DNA of 38,765 nucleotides, from positions 1 to 38,765 of IMG/VR virus record IMGVR_UViG_3300032213_000539. One strand, given 5' to 3'. This DNA comes from a virus. Below, in pieces: positions 31,892 through 38,734 of the stretch. The translations under genes were made by a program, and so were the position numbers. The first letter of the stretch is position 1, and each line of letters starts with the position of its first letter. Below the pieces are notes generated by a model. It made no database searches. It was not told where the DNA came from and worked only from the letters and a program-made list of their open reading frames with translations.

Positions 31892-32460
31892 TTTGCGTGT
31901 TGGACTTTCACTATGACTGGTTCAGCCGTGTGAATATCCCAACGAGATGCAATCTTGATTGCCATTCTAATATCTAGTTCCGCCACCTTTGGCGTAGTTT
32001 GCTTTCTAGAATTAGCAAAAGCCTCAATGGCACCGAGAGCAATGTCAGCGCCACTGCCAGAACAGTAGATACCACGAACATCGCGGTCCCAAGAATAATC
32101 TTCAAAGACAGGGTAAATAACTCCACGAACGACAATAAGAAATTGCGAATCATGTGCTGCTGCGTCTCCGTCCTCTTTCATGTCATAACCAGAATCAATA
32201 AACAATTTACGCATTGCTGGTATAAACGTTTGTGTCATAAACACATCTAAGTCATCAGTAGCACGTGGCTTGGGTGCTTTCCACCCAAACTGCAAAATGT
32301 TTGAACCACGACTAGCACCAGAACCTGCAATTAGGATTCCGTTGTTTTCAATAATCTTATGTGTTGCTAACTCCATAAAGCGACCATCATCACCAGATGA
32401 ACGGGAATCACAGCCAACGGCTGCCCAATCTTTTCCTTGAATTGCTACAAGCGTTGTCAC
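31888..32460 (-). CDS. HslV / proteasome-beta-like Ntn-hydrolase protease
   Basis: A 190-residue protein beginning M-TTLVAIQGKDWAAVGCDSR. After removal of Met the N-terminal Thr1, Asp17 and Arg19 fall exactly at the catalytic positions of HslV and proteasome beta subunits. Lys34 (in ATHKI) corresponds to catalytic Lys33 with one inserted residue. Further family marks are GILIAGSGAS, YCSGSGADIALGA (about residues 132-144) and ASRWDIHTAEPV at the C-terminus. The start is GTG with AAGGAGG upstream, leaving no propeptide. Its place between portal and capsid genes suggests a prohead maturation protease that processes scaffold or other head proteins. No ATPase partner is seen in the window. Confidence 0.85.
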   Translation of the reverse strand: MTTLVAIQGKDWAAVGCDSRSSGDDGRFMELATHKIIENNGILIAGSGASRGSNILQFGWKAPKPRATDDLDVFMTQTFIPAMRKLFIDSGYDMKEDGDAAAHDSQFLIVVRGVIYPVFEDYSWDRDVRGIYCSGSGADIALGAIEAFANSRKQTTPKVAELDIRMAIKIASRWDIHTAEPVIVKVQHAK

Positions 32461-32475
32461 TGTCCCCTCCTTAAA

Positions 32476-34218
32476 CTAACGTCGCGTAACTGTCCTTGCT
32501 GATGCCGAGGCTTCTCCGCCTGAAGTTAAACTTGCTAAAAGACTTTGTAGTGGTGCTGGACCTTGTGGTGCTTGAGGTGCGCCTCCTGCTGGCGCGGCGG
32601 GAACAGGGGACGGTTGCTCAACCTGTGCACCAGCAGGAGGTAATTCTGGCGCAAAGACTTCTTCAACGGCATCCTCTATTGGTACGCCACGTTGACGAGC
32701 CTTAATAACTCCAGCGATTTTATTTACCACGGCTGATGGGTCCCCACCTTGCACAGCCATTTGTGGAATGGCTTGTGTATATGCCTGCAAAGAACTAACA
32801 AGTGCTTTACGCATATTTTCAATTTCAATCTTTTCTTGCTCTTGTGTTACGTTAATACCAAAAGGTAGTTCACGCATTGCTAGGTCTGTAGAAATTAATC
32901 CACCACCCAATGCTTGTAACATAAAAATAAGTCCCTGTGCTGGGTTAAGCCCAGCAAGCATGCCATATCGAACATCAGCGGTAAAGTCACGCTTAATGTC
33001 TTTGCCTGGCTTGTATGTAAGGCTGTAAGGAGAACCTGCATCCACACCACGGATTGTTTTTTCAACATCAAAGAACTTCTCATCTACCTCAAAACATACA
33101 GAGATAACATCTCGTAATGCAGAAGCAAAGATAGCCTGAGCAGATTTAACCTGTGTATCAAAGCCACCCATAAGTGCTTGAACACCCTGACCAGTAATAA
33201 TGGAAGCATCAATGTTTCCAGTACGTCCCTCTGGGTAACGTGTTCCTGTTCGTAGTTCCTGCTGCAACAAAGCCTGCTCAGTAAATGCACCAGGTGGAAT
33301 GTTAAGGTCTACGCGTCTTACACCTGCTGGGTTAGCAGTACGAATAATTGCATCGCCACCCAGTTCAAGTTCTGTTACATCCGTTGGTAGAACAATTGGA
33401 GCCTGTACTGACTTCTCTGCTGCTTCCATCGCAAGTAATGCGAATCGATTACGAAGCAACTGAATACCAAGTACATCATCAAACTGTCCACGCATCTCAC
33501 CATCAACTGATGGACGCTTAGCAACTACAACCATCATCTTACCAAGCGGGTTAGCCGCCTTGGATAGAATTAAATTGTTTCTTTCTGGAACAAACAACAG
33601 AGATTGCTGTGCATCGTAATAACGAATTATCTCTAGTTGTGCGTTAAGGTCACCCTTGTACATTTCTGGACCAAGGAGTTCTCTTGCGTACTCAGGAAAC
33701 TCTGAAGCAAGTTCCCCAACACTCAAGTAATAACGCTTAGCAAAGGCAATACAGCGTCCGTAGCGGTCAAATTCTGGGTAAGCCCCCACTGGATTTTCTA
33801 CGCGGATACGCGGTAGCCCTGCTTCTTCGTCTAATTCAATGATGAAAGGGACGAAACCAAATGTGATGTACATGTCTGCGCCTGTGTACATCTGTACTTG
33901 TAAATCTGAGTTAGCAAAATAATTGTTAGCAATACGAGTACGTGTGTCTGCAAACTTGCGAGCACGGTCGTTTGCCTGATTAGCAGCAGAACAATTAACA
34001 GATGGCAATGGAGCCATAACCTCTGATAGGTCACGAGCAACAATGTCAATAAAGTTTGCTACTACGTTAGCGTCAACACCCTGCGGAAAAAAATCTGGGT
34101 AAACACTTGCTATCTGTCCTTTACGGACAGCAAGAACATCTTGCTGGCGTGCATCACGCTCTGCAGCACGGTCTTTAAGGGATGCAACCCGTGCAGAAAT
34201 TTGTTCTATAGAAAGCAT
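32476..34218 (-). CDS. Portal protein
   Basis: A 580-residue portal of the kind found in podoviruses and siphoviruses of Actinobacteria. Typical parts are an N-terminal helix, PDFFPQGVDANVVANFIDIVARDLSEVMAPLP, the beta/wing part (DMYITFGFVPFIIELDEEAGLPRIRVENP), a stem-like IQLLRNRFALLAMEAAEKSV, and a crown-like region before a Pro/Ala-rich tail (about residues 525-570). The dodecameric portal is the DNA gate where terminase docks. It lies downstream of terminase and upstream of the protease, the usual order. No protease or capsid domain is fused. Confidence 0.85.
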   Translation of the reverse strand: MLSIEQISARVASLKDRAAERDARQQDVLAVRKGQIASVYPDFFPQGVDANVVANFIDIVARDLSEVMAPLPSVNCSAANQANDRARKFADTRTRIANNYFANSDLQVQMYTGADMYITFGFVPFIIELDEEAGLPRIRVENPVGAYPEFDRYGRCIAFAKRYYLSVGELASEFPEYARELLGPEMYKGDLNAQLEIIRYYDAQQSLLFVPERNNLILSKAANPLGKMMVVVAKRPSVDGEMRGQFDDVLGIQLLRNRFALLAMEAAEKSVQAPIVLPTDVTELELGGDAIIRTANPAGVRRVDLNIPPGAFTEQALLQQELRTGTRYPEGRTGNIDASIITGQGVQALMGGFDTQVKSAQAIFASALRDVISVCFEVDEKFFDVEKTIRGVDAGSPYSLTYKPGKDIKRDFTADVRYGMLAGLNPAQGLIFMLQALGGGLISTDLAMRELPFGINVTQEQEKIEIENMRKALVSSLQAYTQAIPQMAVQGGDPSAVVNKIAGVIKARQRGVPIEDAVEEVFAPELPPAGAQVEQPSPVPAAPAGGAPQAPQGPAPLQSLLASLTSGGEASASARTVTRR

Positions 34219-34243
34219 TATTGTCCTAACGATTGATTAAAAA

Positions 34244-34456
34244 TTATTTAGTCATATTTCTGTAAACTTTATTTACATACTTAGCGCCCGCTTTTGTAAT
34301 GCCACCAATTGCGCGTAGCCCAGGACCACCAACAGCAAGAAATGCAACATCAGCAGCAGACTTTGGCACTACATACTCATCAACAATTTTCATTGCCTTA
34401 AGTGTGTTACCACCAATGGGTGTTTTATTTACTTTAACTTCAGTGCGTTTAGCCAT
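34244..34456 (-). CDS. Small basic hypothetical protein (70 aa)
   Basis: A 70-residue basic protein with a possible glycine-rich hydrophobic helix (about residues 36-52, ADVAFLAVGGPGLRAIGG) between Lys-rich ends. It ends AGAKYVNKVYRN, similar to the GAKNVDPVYK segment of the next upstream gene, so the two could be distant paralogues. It lies between terminase and portal, where phages often carry small head proteins. The function is unknown. Confidence 0.58.
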   Translation of the reverse strand: MAKRTEVKVNKTPIGGNTLKAMKIVDEYVVPKSAADVAFLAVGGPGLRAIGGITKAGAKYVNKVYRNMTK

Positions 34457-34465
34457 TAGTTAAAA

Positions 34466-34678
34466 TTAAAGACCCATACGCTTTAGGTCTGATTGGCTAC
34501 GTGGGGCATTTGAGTGGTATGGAACGATTGGCTTTGTTAAAGGTTTTGTTCCAGGCTTAATAACCTTAACAGAATTGCCAGTTTCTTTGTAAACAGGGTC
34601 AACATTTTTTGCACCCTTGCCAGAAATTCCGCCTACCATACGAGCGATTCCCTTTACTACTTTAATTGGGTTTGCCAT
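34466..34678 (-). CDS. Small basic hypothetical protein (70 aa)
   Basis: I start this at ATG 34678, ahead of MANPIKVVKGIARMVGG. A longer in-frame start at 34831 would run back through the terminase gene and is unlikely. The 70-residue product has a glycine-rich N-terminal helix, GAKNVDPVYK like its downstream neighbour, and a Pro/Lys-rich tail (KPGTKPLTKPIVPYH). AGGA lies upstream of the ATG. Function unknown. Confidence 0.55.
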   Translation of the reverse strand: MANPIKVVKGIARMVGGISGKGAKNVDPVYKETGNSVKVIKPGTKPLTKPIVPYHSNAPRSQSDLKRMGL

Positions 34679-34688
34679 TTTATTTTCC

Positions 34689-36575
34689 TTATCCGTATTG
34701 TTGTTGCCACATTTCGGATGCGGCTTCATCGAGATTAATTGATGTTCGTTTGTGTTGTTGCGCTCTGGTAGCCCAACGATTACTTGCGTACCGTGCAATG
34801 TTGCTGTTCTGTTGCATAAACTCACGGGCACGAATTACAGCAAACCATAACGCCATAACAGTATCCGTCTTACCCCTGGTGTCAGCCTTCCAAGTAATTA
34901 ACTGTTGGACTAACGCCTTCATACCTTCTGAGTTTTCAGTGCTAGGTAGTTCTACAATGTTGTTCTTTTGGAACTTTCCCTCGCGTGTAGTGCCAAAGAG
35001 TGTTGACATAGATGCCACGCCGAAGTTTGTGTCCCACTTGTTCTTGCCTGTAAAGTGAGAATTAAGCCGTACGCCGTGTGAAGAGAGCCATGTTCGTAGT
35101 TCCTCATCAAGGGAGTAGGCTTTCTGGTGGGCGTTGATTTCAACGCGGAACTCTTGCGGTCTGTACCGAAGCGTAAAATCTTCAATGGCTTGCCTAATTT
35201 TCTGTGGCGTTGGGTCTGACATGTTCATGCAATCTAGAACATAAATCTTTCCATCAGTTCTGTTATAAGTAATAGCCACAAATGCAGCGTTACCCGCCAT
35301 AGCGGGGTCAAAGCCCACAATAGTGTAACCCTCAACTTGAGGTGGATGTCCCGTTGCGCCAGGTCTTAATGGACCACGCTTACGCATGCCATTGATAGAA
35401 CCTTGCACCAGTTCAGGTGGAAAGATTGAATCTTCAACTACATCTTCTTGTTGGTAAACAAGTGCCCATGTTGCTGGGGTTACTTCGCTTCTACGCTTAA
35501 AAAGCGTTTCGCCATCCCACTTAGGGTATAACCCATTCTCATTAGGTGGGGTATCTTCATCCCCATCCCATGGTGTATCACTTGCAGGCCAAAGGGTTTC
35601 CCATTCTTCTGGCTTATCTCCATACTCAAGAACTGCTGGCATACCCATGTATGTAAAGGGTGACTTGCCACCAGACCAATGCTTAGGGTCACGGAGTTCT
35701 TTATAAAAATCAGATGGCGCAATACGGGTTCCTACCACCAGTAACTTACCGTTCTTGCCCAGACGGGTAATAACTTCCTTCTGCAGCCAGTTAATCTGCT
35801 TTTCATGCTCGTGAGCGTTAGAGGTAGTTATACAGTCATCTAGGATAATCAGGTCAGCGCGGGCACCGTAAATCTGCCCACCCATACCCAGTGCCTGGAT
35901 AGTAGGGTCCTTCTCACTTGAGTTTCTCGCATCACTCCCAAGATAAACCGTATCAACTCGCCAAGTATCTGAGTCTTCTTTCCAGCCCCCTTCTGGTCCA
36001 AAAGTTGTTTGTAACTTTAGCCAGCGCGGGTGGGATAATCTCTGCTTGATTGCGTACACGAACTCGCGTGCTTTGATAAGGGTCTTCGATACCACAATAA
36101 TGCGGACGTTCGGATTGAGAGCGATGCGATAAGTTGCGTAGTTAACCGTAATGACGGTTGATTTGGCGTGCTCAGGGGGAACGTTTAGAAGTAGGCGGTT
36201 CCGATTGCCTGGCTCGTAAATCATATTGGGGTGCAACCACGAAGGCTCGCGTCCTTCTAATAGGTCAATCCAATCCATATGATGTGGAAAGACCCGCTGG
36301 TCCAAAAACATCTCAGAGAACTGAGGAAAGGTAATATCTTCACGGGCTACGCCCATGGCTTTTAATGAACGCTCTTTAGCGTTTTCCTTTGCCTCGACAA
36401 GGGCGGTAGCAAAGGCTGGGTCTCTTAAACACCAGATACGAACAGTGTCTGGCTTTTTGCCATTTTGTTCCATAGCCCTATGCACAGACATACCCTCAGA
36501 AACCAGCGCCAAAACTTTGGCTTTGGCCTCTGCCGCCATAGCGGTACGAGGGTTATTAGTCTTCTGAAAAGTCAC
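34689..36575 (-). CDS. Terminase large subunit with N-terminal helix-turn-helix
   Basis: A 628-residue packaging motor. The ATPase part has Walker A VPPEHAKST (residues 132-140), Walker B DLIILDD (241-247) and the coupling motif VVGTR (about 280). The nuclease part has GFDPA (Asp423), VEINAHQ (Glu479) and KTDTVMALW (Asp571), the three metal-binding acids of an RNase-H-like fold. Residues about 15-60 (VLALVSEGMSVHRAMEQNGKKPDTVRIW) look like a DNA-binding helix-turn-helix of the kind found in small terminase subunits, and no separate small subunit is found. GTG 36575 has only a weak ribosome site; ATG 36539 is an alternative. Confidence 0.9.
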   Translation of the reverse strand: MTFQKTNNPRTAMAAEAKAKVLALVSEGMSVHRAMEQNGKKPDTVRIWCLRDPAFATALVEAKENAKERSLKAMGVAREDITFPQFSEMFLDQRVFPHHMDWIDLLEGREPSWLHPNMIYEPGNRNRLLLNVPPEHAKSTVITVNYATYRIALNPNVRIIVVSKTLIKAREFVYAIKQRLSHPRWLKLQTTFGPEGGWKEDSDTWRVDTVYLGSDARNSSEKDPTIQALGMGGQIYGARADLIILDDCITTSNAHEHEKQINWLQKEVITRLGKNGKLLVVGTRIAPSDFYKELRDPKHWSGGKSPFTYMGMPAVLEYGDKPEEWETLWPASDTPWDGDEDTPPNENGLYPKWDGETLFKRRSEVTPATWALVYQQEDVVEDSIFPPELVQGSINGMRKRGPLRPGATGHPPQVEGYTIVGFDPAMAGNAAFVAITYNRTDGKIYVLDCMNMSDPTPQKIRQAIEDFTLRYRPQEFRVEINAHQKAYSLDEELRTWLSSHGVRLNSHFTGKNKWDTNFGVASMSTLFGTTREGKFQKNNIVELPSTENSEGMKALVQQLITWKADTRGKTDTVMALWFAVIRAREFMQQNSNIARYASNRWATRAQQHKRTSINLDEAASEMWQQQYG

Positions 36576-36639
36576 GTAACTGTCCCATCTGCATATAGTA
36601 CAGACCAGTTAGTAACGGATAGTAGATACAGTCTGTAAC

Positions 36640-36660
36640 GCAAGTTCCTGAAGAACTTGC
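36640..36660. repeat. Perfect inverted repeat (8-bp arms)
   Basis: GCAAGTTC at 36640-36647 and GAACTTGC at 36653-36660 enclose CTGAA. It would lie in the leader of the late transcript about 70-85 bases before the terminase start and could form an RNA hairpin or bind a dimeric repressor. Confidence 0.6.
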
Positions 36661-36742
36661 TTAGGTAGTAAAAGAAACAGCCTCTATATAGTATTAACCC
36701 GTTCAAACAGCCATTCCGAACGGTTCAAAGGCAAAAATCTTT

Positions 36743-36767
36743 TTACTTAACTAAAACAGTTAAGTAA
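36743..36767. repeat. Perfect inverted repeat (10-bp arms)
   Basis: TTACTTAACT at 36743-36752 and AGTTAAGTAA at 36758-36767 enclose AAAAC. Read on the minus strand the stem is followed by AAAGATTTTTG, so it could act as a weak terminator or as an operator upstream of the late unit. Confidence 0.6.
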
Positions 36768-37259
36768 CAGCCTAAATAGCGCACAGGGACTGTACGGGAA
36801 AATCTTTATGGGAGATACTATATATAACTAGAGACAGATTTAATAAGGCTAGGGTCAGAATTATCTGCCCCAGTACTGACAGAACAGGGTATCTATACTG
36901 TACAGTGTGAGACTGGACTGTAGTCTATCCCCTCGACCATGTCTCGCCCCAGTTCTGTTTATAATATAACTGCCGATGGCTGGTTAATAAATGAAATCGT
37001 TACAGCCCTGGCGATGGCTATGTCTTTAACCCTCGCAGATGCAGGACGTAAACCAATGGTCGTAATCTGTCCTATGCTTTGTGGTCAAGGACGACGCTCC
37101 CGCTATGTCGCCCTTGCCCCGCAAATCAAAGGCAGACCAGACGGCAATACAATTCCTTAGAATTGATATCACCGTCTTTTACTCATGACCCCTTGGATTT
37201 TATCTCCATCAGCAAAATAGCAAGCCGCTATTACCATGATTCCCGTCACACCCTTTGGG

Positions 37260-37475
37260 CATGACAGTAATCACAGTAACAGCCAGTGCTTGCCATTTCA
37301 GTCGCGTTGTTCTACGACTGCCTGGCTGGCGTGCTGATGACGGCTCTCGATTTTGAGCATCAGAGTCTTGTCAAGTCAAGCCTCTGATAGGAGCGCTCAA
37401 AATAGGCTGGCAGGCTAAAGCCTGCGTAGCCATTGCTCGCGCCTGAGATGGATGGGCGTTGCCCTTAAAATTTGG
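37260..37475 (+). ncRNA. Candidate structured 5' leader of the rightward unit
   Basis: Several stems are stacked here. AGCCAG (37281-37286) pairs with CTGGCT (37322-37327) around CAGTCG/CGACTG (37299-37304, 37315-37320). CTGATG (37334-37339) pairs with CATCAG (37358-37363), but ATCAGAG (37359-37365) can instead pair with CTCTGAT (37382-37388). GGCT-GCAGGC pairs with GCCTGC-AGCC around TAAA (37405-37431), and GGGC/GCCC (37454-37464) is followed by TTAAAATTT. The mutually exclusive pairings resemble an attenuator or riboswitch-like leader. No known RNA family is recognised, and a separate small RNA is also possible. Confidence 0.4.
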
Positions 37476-37500
37476 GGGTGGTTAACGAAAGGAAAGTACA

Positions 37501-37881
37501 ATGTCTGATGAACTGACTGTCTCCAACCCATGCTACCAGTGCATGATTCAGATGGAACTATGTGTGGACTGCCAAGACATACGCGAGACACGGGCGACTA
37601 TCTTCGCCCATGACTTAGTTGACGAAAGCAGTGATATCTACCGATATGCACCAATGTACACGAGCCTAACCAAAATCGAACCCGAACCAAGTGGGCACGA
37701 ATGGGTAGGTGCAGTAACTCTAGACAGTAGAGACCAAGAAAGACTAGAGTTTATGGAACCTGTCACCAACCTATCCGATAGGTTCTTTGAACTGGTCGTG
37801 GACTTAGGTCCACATGAAACCGTGTGCCAAGACTGCCACATGGTATGCAACAAGCACGCTGTATGTCCAAGTTGTAACTAA
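37501..37881 (+). CDS. Double zinc-knuckle early protein (126 aa)
   Basis: The first gene of the rightward unit, 126 residues, with AAAGGAAA before the ATG. It has two cysteine clusters: CYQC (11-14) and CVDC (21-24) at the N-terminus, and CQDC (109-112), Cys116 and CPSC (122-125) at the C-terminus. An acidic, probably beta domain (HEWVGAVTLDSRDQERLEF) lies between them. Each cluster can hold a zinc ion. As the first early product it is a good candidate to act on host transcription or other host machinery, but that is inference; no family is recognised. Confidence 0.7.
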   Translation: MSDELTVSNPCYQCMIQMELCVDCQDIRETRATIFAHDLVDESSDIYRYAPMYTSLTKIEPEPSGHEWVGAVTLDSRDQERLEFMEPVTNLSDRFFELVVDLGPHETVCQDCHMVCNKHAVCPSCN

Positions 37882-37889
37882 CAAACCAA

Positions 37890-37926
37890 GCAGACCTGCT
37901 CTGAACAAGTGCAGGAGCAGGTCTGC
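37890..37926 (+). promoter_or_regulatory. Long hairpin between the first two early genes
   Basis: GCAGACCTGCTC at 37890-37901 and its exact complement at 37915-37926 enclose a 13-base loop. The next bases (ACAACAACAC) have no U-run, so it is not a standard terminator. RNase III-type processing, mRNA stabilisation or leaky termination between the genes are possible. The ribosome site AAAGGAAA follows before the next ATG. Confidence 0.65.
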
Positions 37927-37958
37927 ACAACAACACTACCAACAGAAAAGGAAACAAA

Positions 37959-38273
37959 ATGAACACAGTCACATTCAAGAACAGCGTTATCAAGAATGTT
38001 GTTGACCGCAATGGTTTCTACACAGCAACCATCAACGACTACGAACAACTACCAACAGGGCGCATGATTTGCTCTGACTCAACACGAGTGGTTATCTTCG
38101 ATGAGAAGGTAATCTCAGAACTTCGAGCCCTCAACTGGCTCGATGACCAAACCGCGTACATCAACGCAGAGGGTATCGGCAACACTCGATGGGACCGTCG
38201 CCCAAACATTGACAACAAAGACCGCAAGCCAGGTCTCAAGCAGGTAGTACTAACTGCAGTTACACAAGCATAA
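37959..38273 (+). CDS. Hypothetical early protein (104 aa)
   Basis: A 104-residue protein with AAAGGAAAC before its ATG. It looks beta-rich at first (TVTFKNSVIKNVVDRNGFYTATI), then has helix FDEKVISELRALNWLDD and a basic, polar tail (GNTRWDRRPNIDNKDRKPG). Its codon use seems richer in G+C than the small genes further on, like its upstream neighbour. It is enclosed by a hairpin and by a strong terminator, so it may be transcribed to high level in a short early message. No family is recognised. Confidence 0.65.
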   Translation: MNTVTFKNSVIKNVVDRNGFYTATINDYEQLPTGRMICSDSTRVVIFDEKVISELRALNWLDDQTAYINAEGIGNTRWDRRPNIDNKDRKPGLKQVVLTAVTQA

Positions 38274-38280
38274 AGACACA

Positions 38281-38326
38281 GGCAGGTGGGGGCTTCGGCT
38301 CTCACCTGCCTTCTCTTTTTTTCTTT
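38281..38326 (+). terminator. Strong intrinsic terminator with UUCG loop
   Basis: GGCAGGTG (38281-38288) pairs with CACCTGCC (38303-38310), extended by five more pairs to a TTCG tetraloop at 38294-38297, giving a 13-bp stem. It is followed by TTCTCTTTTTTTCTTT. This is a textbook rho-independent terminator. It isolates the first two early genes from the rest of the rightward unit, so either read-through, antitermination or a new promoter in 38327-38390 must serve the genes after it. Confidence 0.93.
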
Positions 38327-38390
38327 GAGGCAGGCCCCGTAACATCAACGGTCGGTAACGAGTTCATCATCTATCCAGAAAGGTAACAAA

Positions 38391-38600
38391 ATGTTATTAG
38401 ATTCTATGACCATGTTAGCAATACTGATAGCCTTGACTACAAGTATTGTGGTTATTACACTAGCAATTAGACAAAACATGTTGTTAATGAAAGAGAATAC
38501 AAATCTACGCCGTGCTTTAAGAACAGAAAAGCAGGCGCGTAGTAACTACTACTACATAGACAATGATGTAGCGAAAGAAGACCTATGGACAACCAAGTAA
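38391..38600 (+). CDS. Single-pass membrane protein (69 aa)
   Basis: A 69-residue protein with one membrane helix at about residues 6-26 (MTMLAILIALTTSIVVITLAI) and a cytoplasmic-type basic helical part (RQNMLLMKENTNLRRALRTEKQA). GAAAGG lies before the ATG. It is the first gene after the early terminator and overlaps the zinc-ribbon microprotein by 16 bases. Small membrane proteins in this position are common in phages and may affect superinfection or host membrane, but no function is shown. Confidence 0.65.
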   Translation: MLLDSMTMLAILIALTTSIVVITLAIRQNMLLMKENTNLRRALRTEKQARSNYYYIDNDVAKEDLWTTK

Positions 38601-38734
38601 AGTATCTAACATTTGATTGCTACCAATGTGGTATAGCAATAGTGGTAGATGTAAATAAAGCACACGCTAGGAACTATTGCCAAGCGTGTGCTTGGTCTAA
38701 GTTAGGAGCAACAGATGTCATACACAGTAAATGA
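38585..38734 (+). CDS. Zinc-ribbon microprotein (49 aa), crossing the circle join
   Basis: A 49-residue protein with two CxxC pairs, CYQCG (Cys12, Cys15) and YCQAC (Cys32, Cys35), a minimal zinc ribbon. It starts inside the upstream membrane gene and its stop lies inside the next gene (copy at 73). Because the end of the window repeats its beginning, the whole gene is visible here. Small ribbons like this are common in actinobacteriophages without known function; binding to RNA polymerase or nucleic acid is possible. Confidence 0.72.
   Translation: MDNQVKYLTFDCYQCGIAIVVDVNKAHARNYCQACAWSKLGATDVIHSK

Larger units (their letters stand above)
36576..37500. promoter_or_regulatory. Divergent control region with hairpins and operator-like palindromes
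   Basis: About 925 bases without a credible gene separate the late (leftward) and early (rightward) units. It holds a perfect hairpin at 36640-36660, a 10-bp-stem hairpin at 36743-36767, palindromes at 36627-36637, 36871-36878 and 36897-36906, two TTTGAAC repeats near 36700-36730, and further stems at 37150-37165 and 37216-37232. TACTAT, fitting the actinobacterial -10 pattern TAnnnT, occurs on the minus strand at 36593-36600 and 36686-36693 and on the plus strand at 36816-36821, but no good -35 box stands out. Promoters for both units and perhaps a replication or packaging site are expected here. Confidence 0.55.

Noticed and set aside
36677-36700. T7-like promoter (minus strand TTAATACTATATAGAGG)
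   Set aside because: Only the ends resemble the T7 consensus and the middle is missing. No T7-type RNA polymerase is encoded.
36690-36740. tRNA-like GGTTCAAA (T-loop-like) motifs
   Set aside because: The sequences around the GTTCAAA copies cannot form the T stem, acceptor stem or anticodon arm. I found no tRNA in the window.
36939-37160. 73-aa open frame in the control region
   Set aside because: There is no ribosome site (CTATCCCCTCGACC precedes the ATG), it is isolated from other genes by long gaps, and the sequence resembles no protein. The region is better explained as noncoding.
37079-37264. 61-aa open frame in the control region
   Set aside because: It overlaps the previous frame, lacks a ribosome site and runs through perfect hairpins at 37150 and 37216.
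37331-37390. Hammerhead-ribozyme-like CTGATGA
   Set aside because: The core CTGATGA is present, but the second conserved GAAA after stem II and a matching cleavage site are missing.
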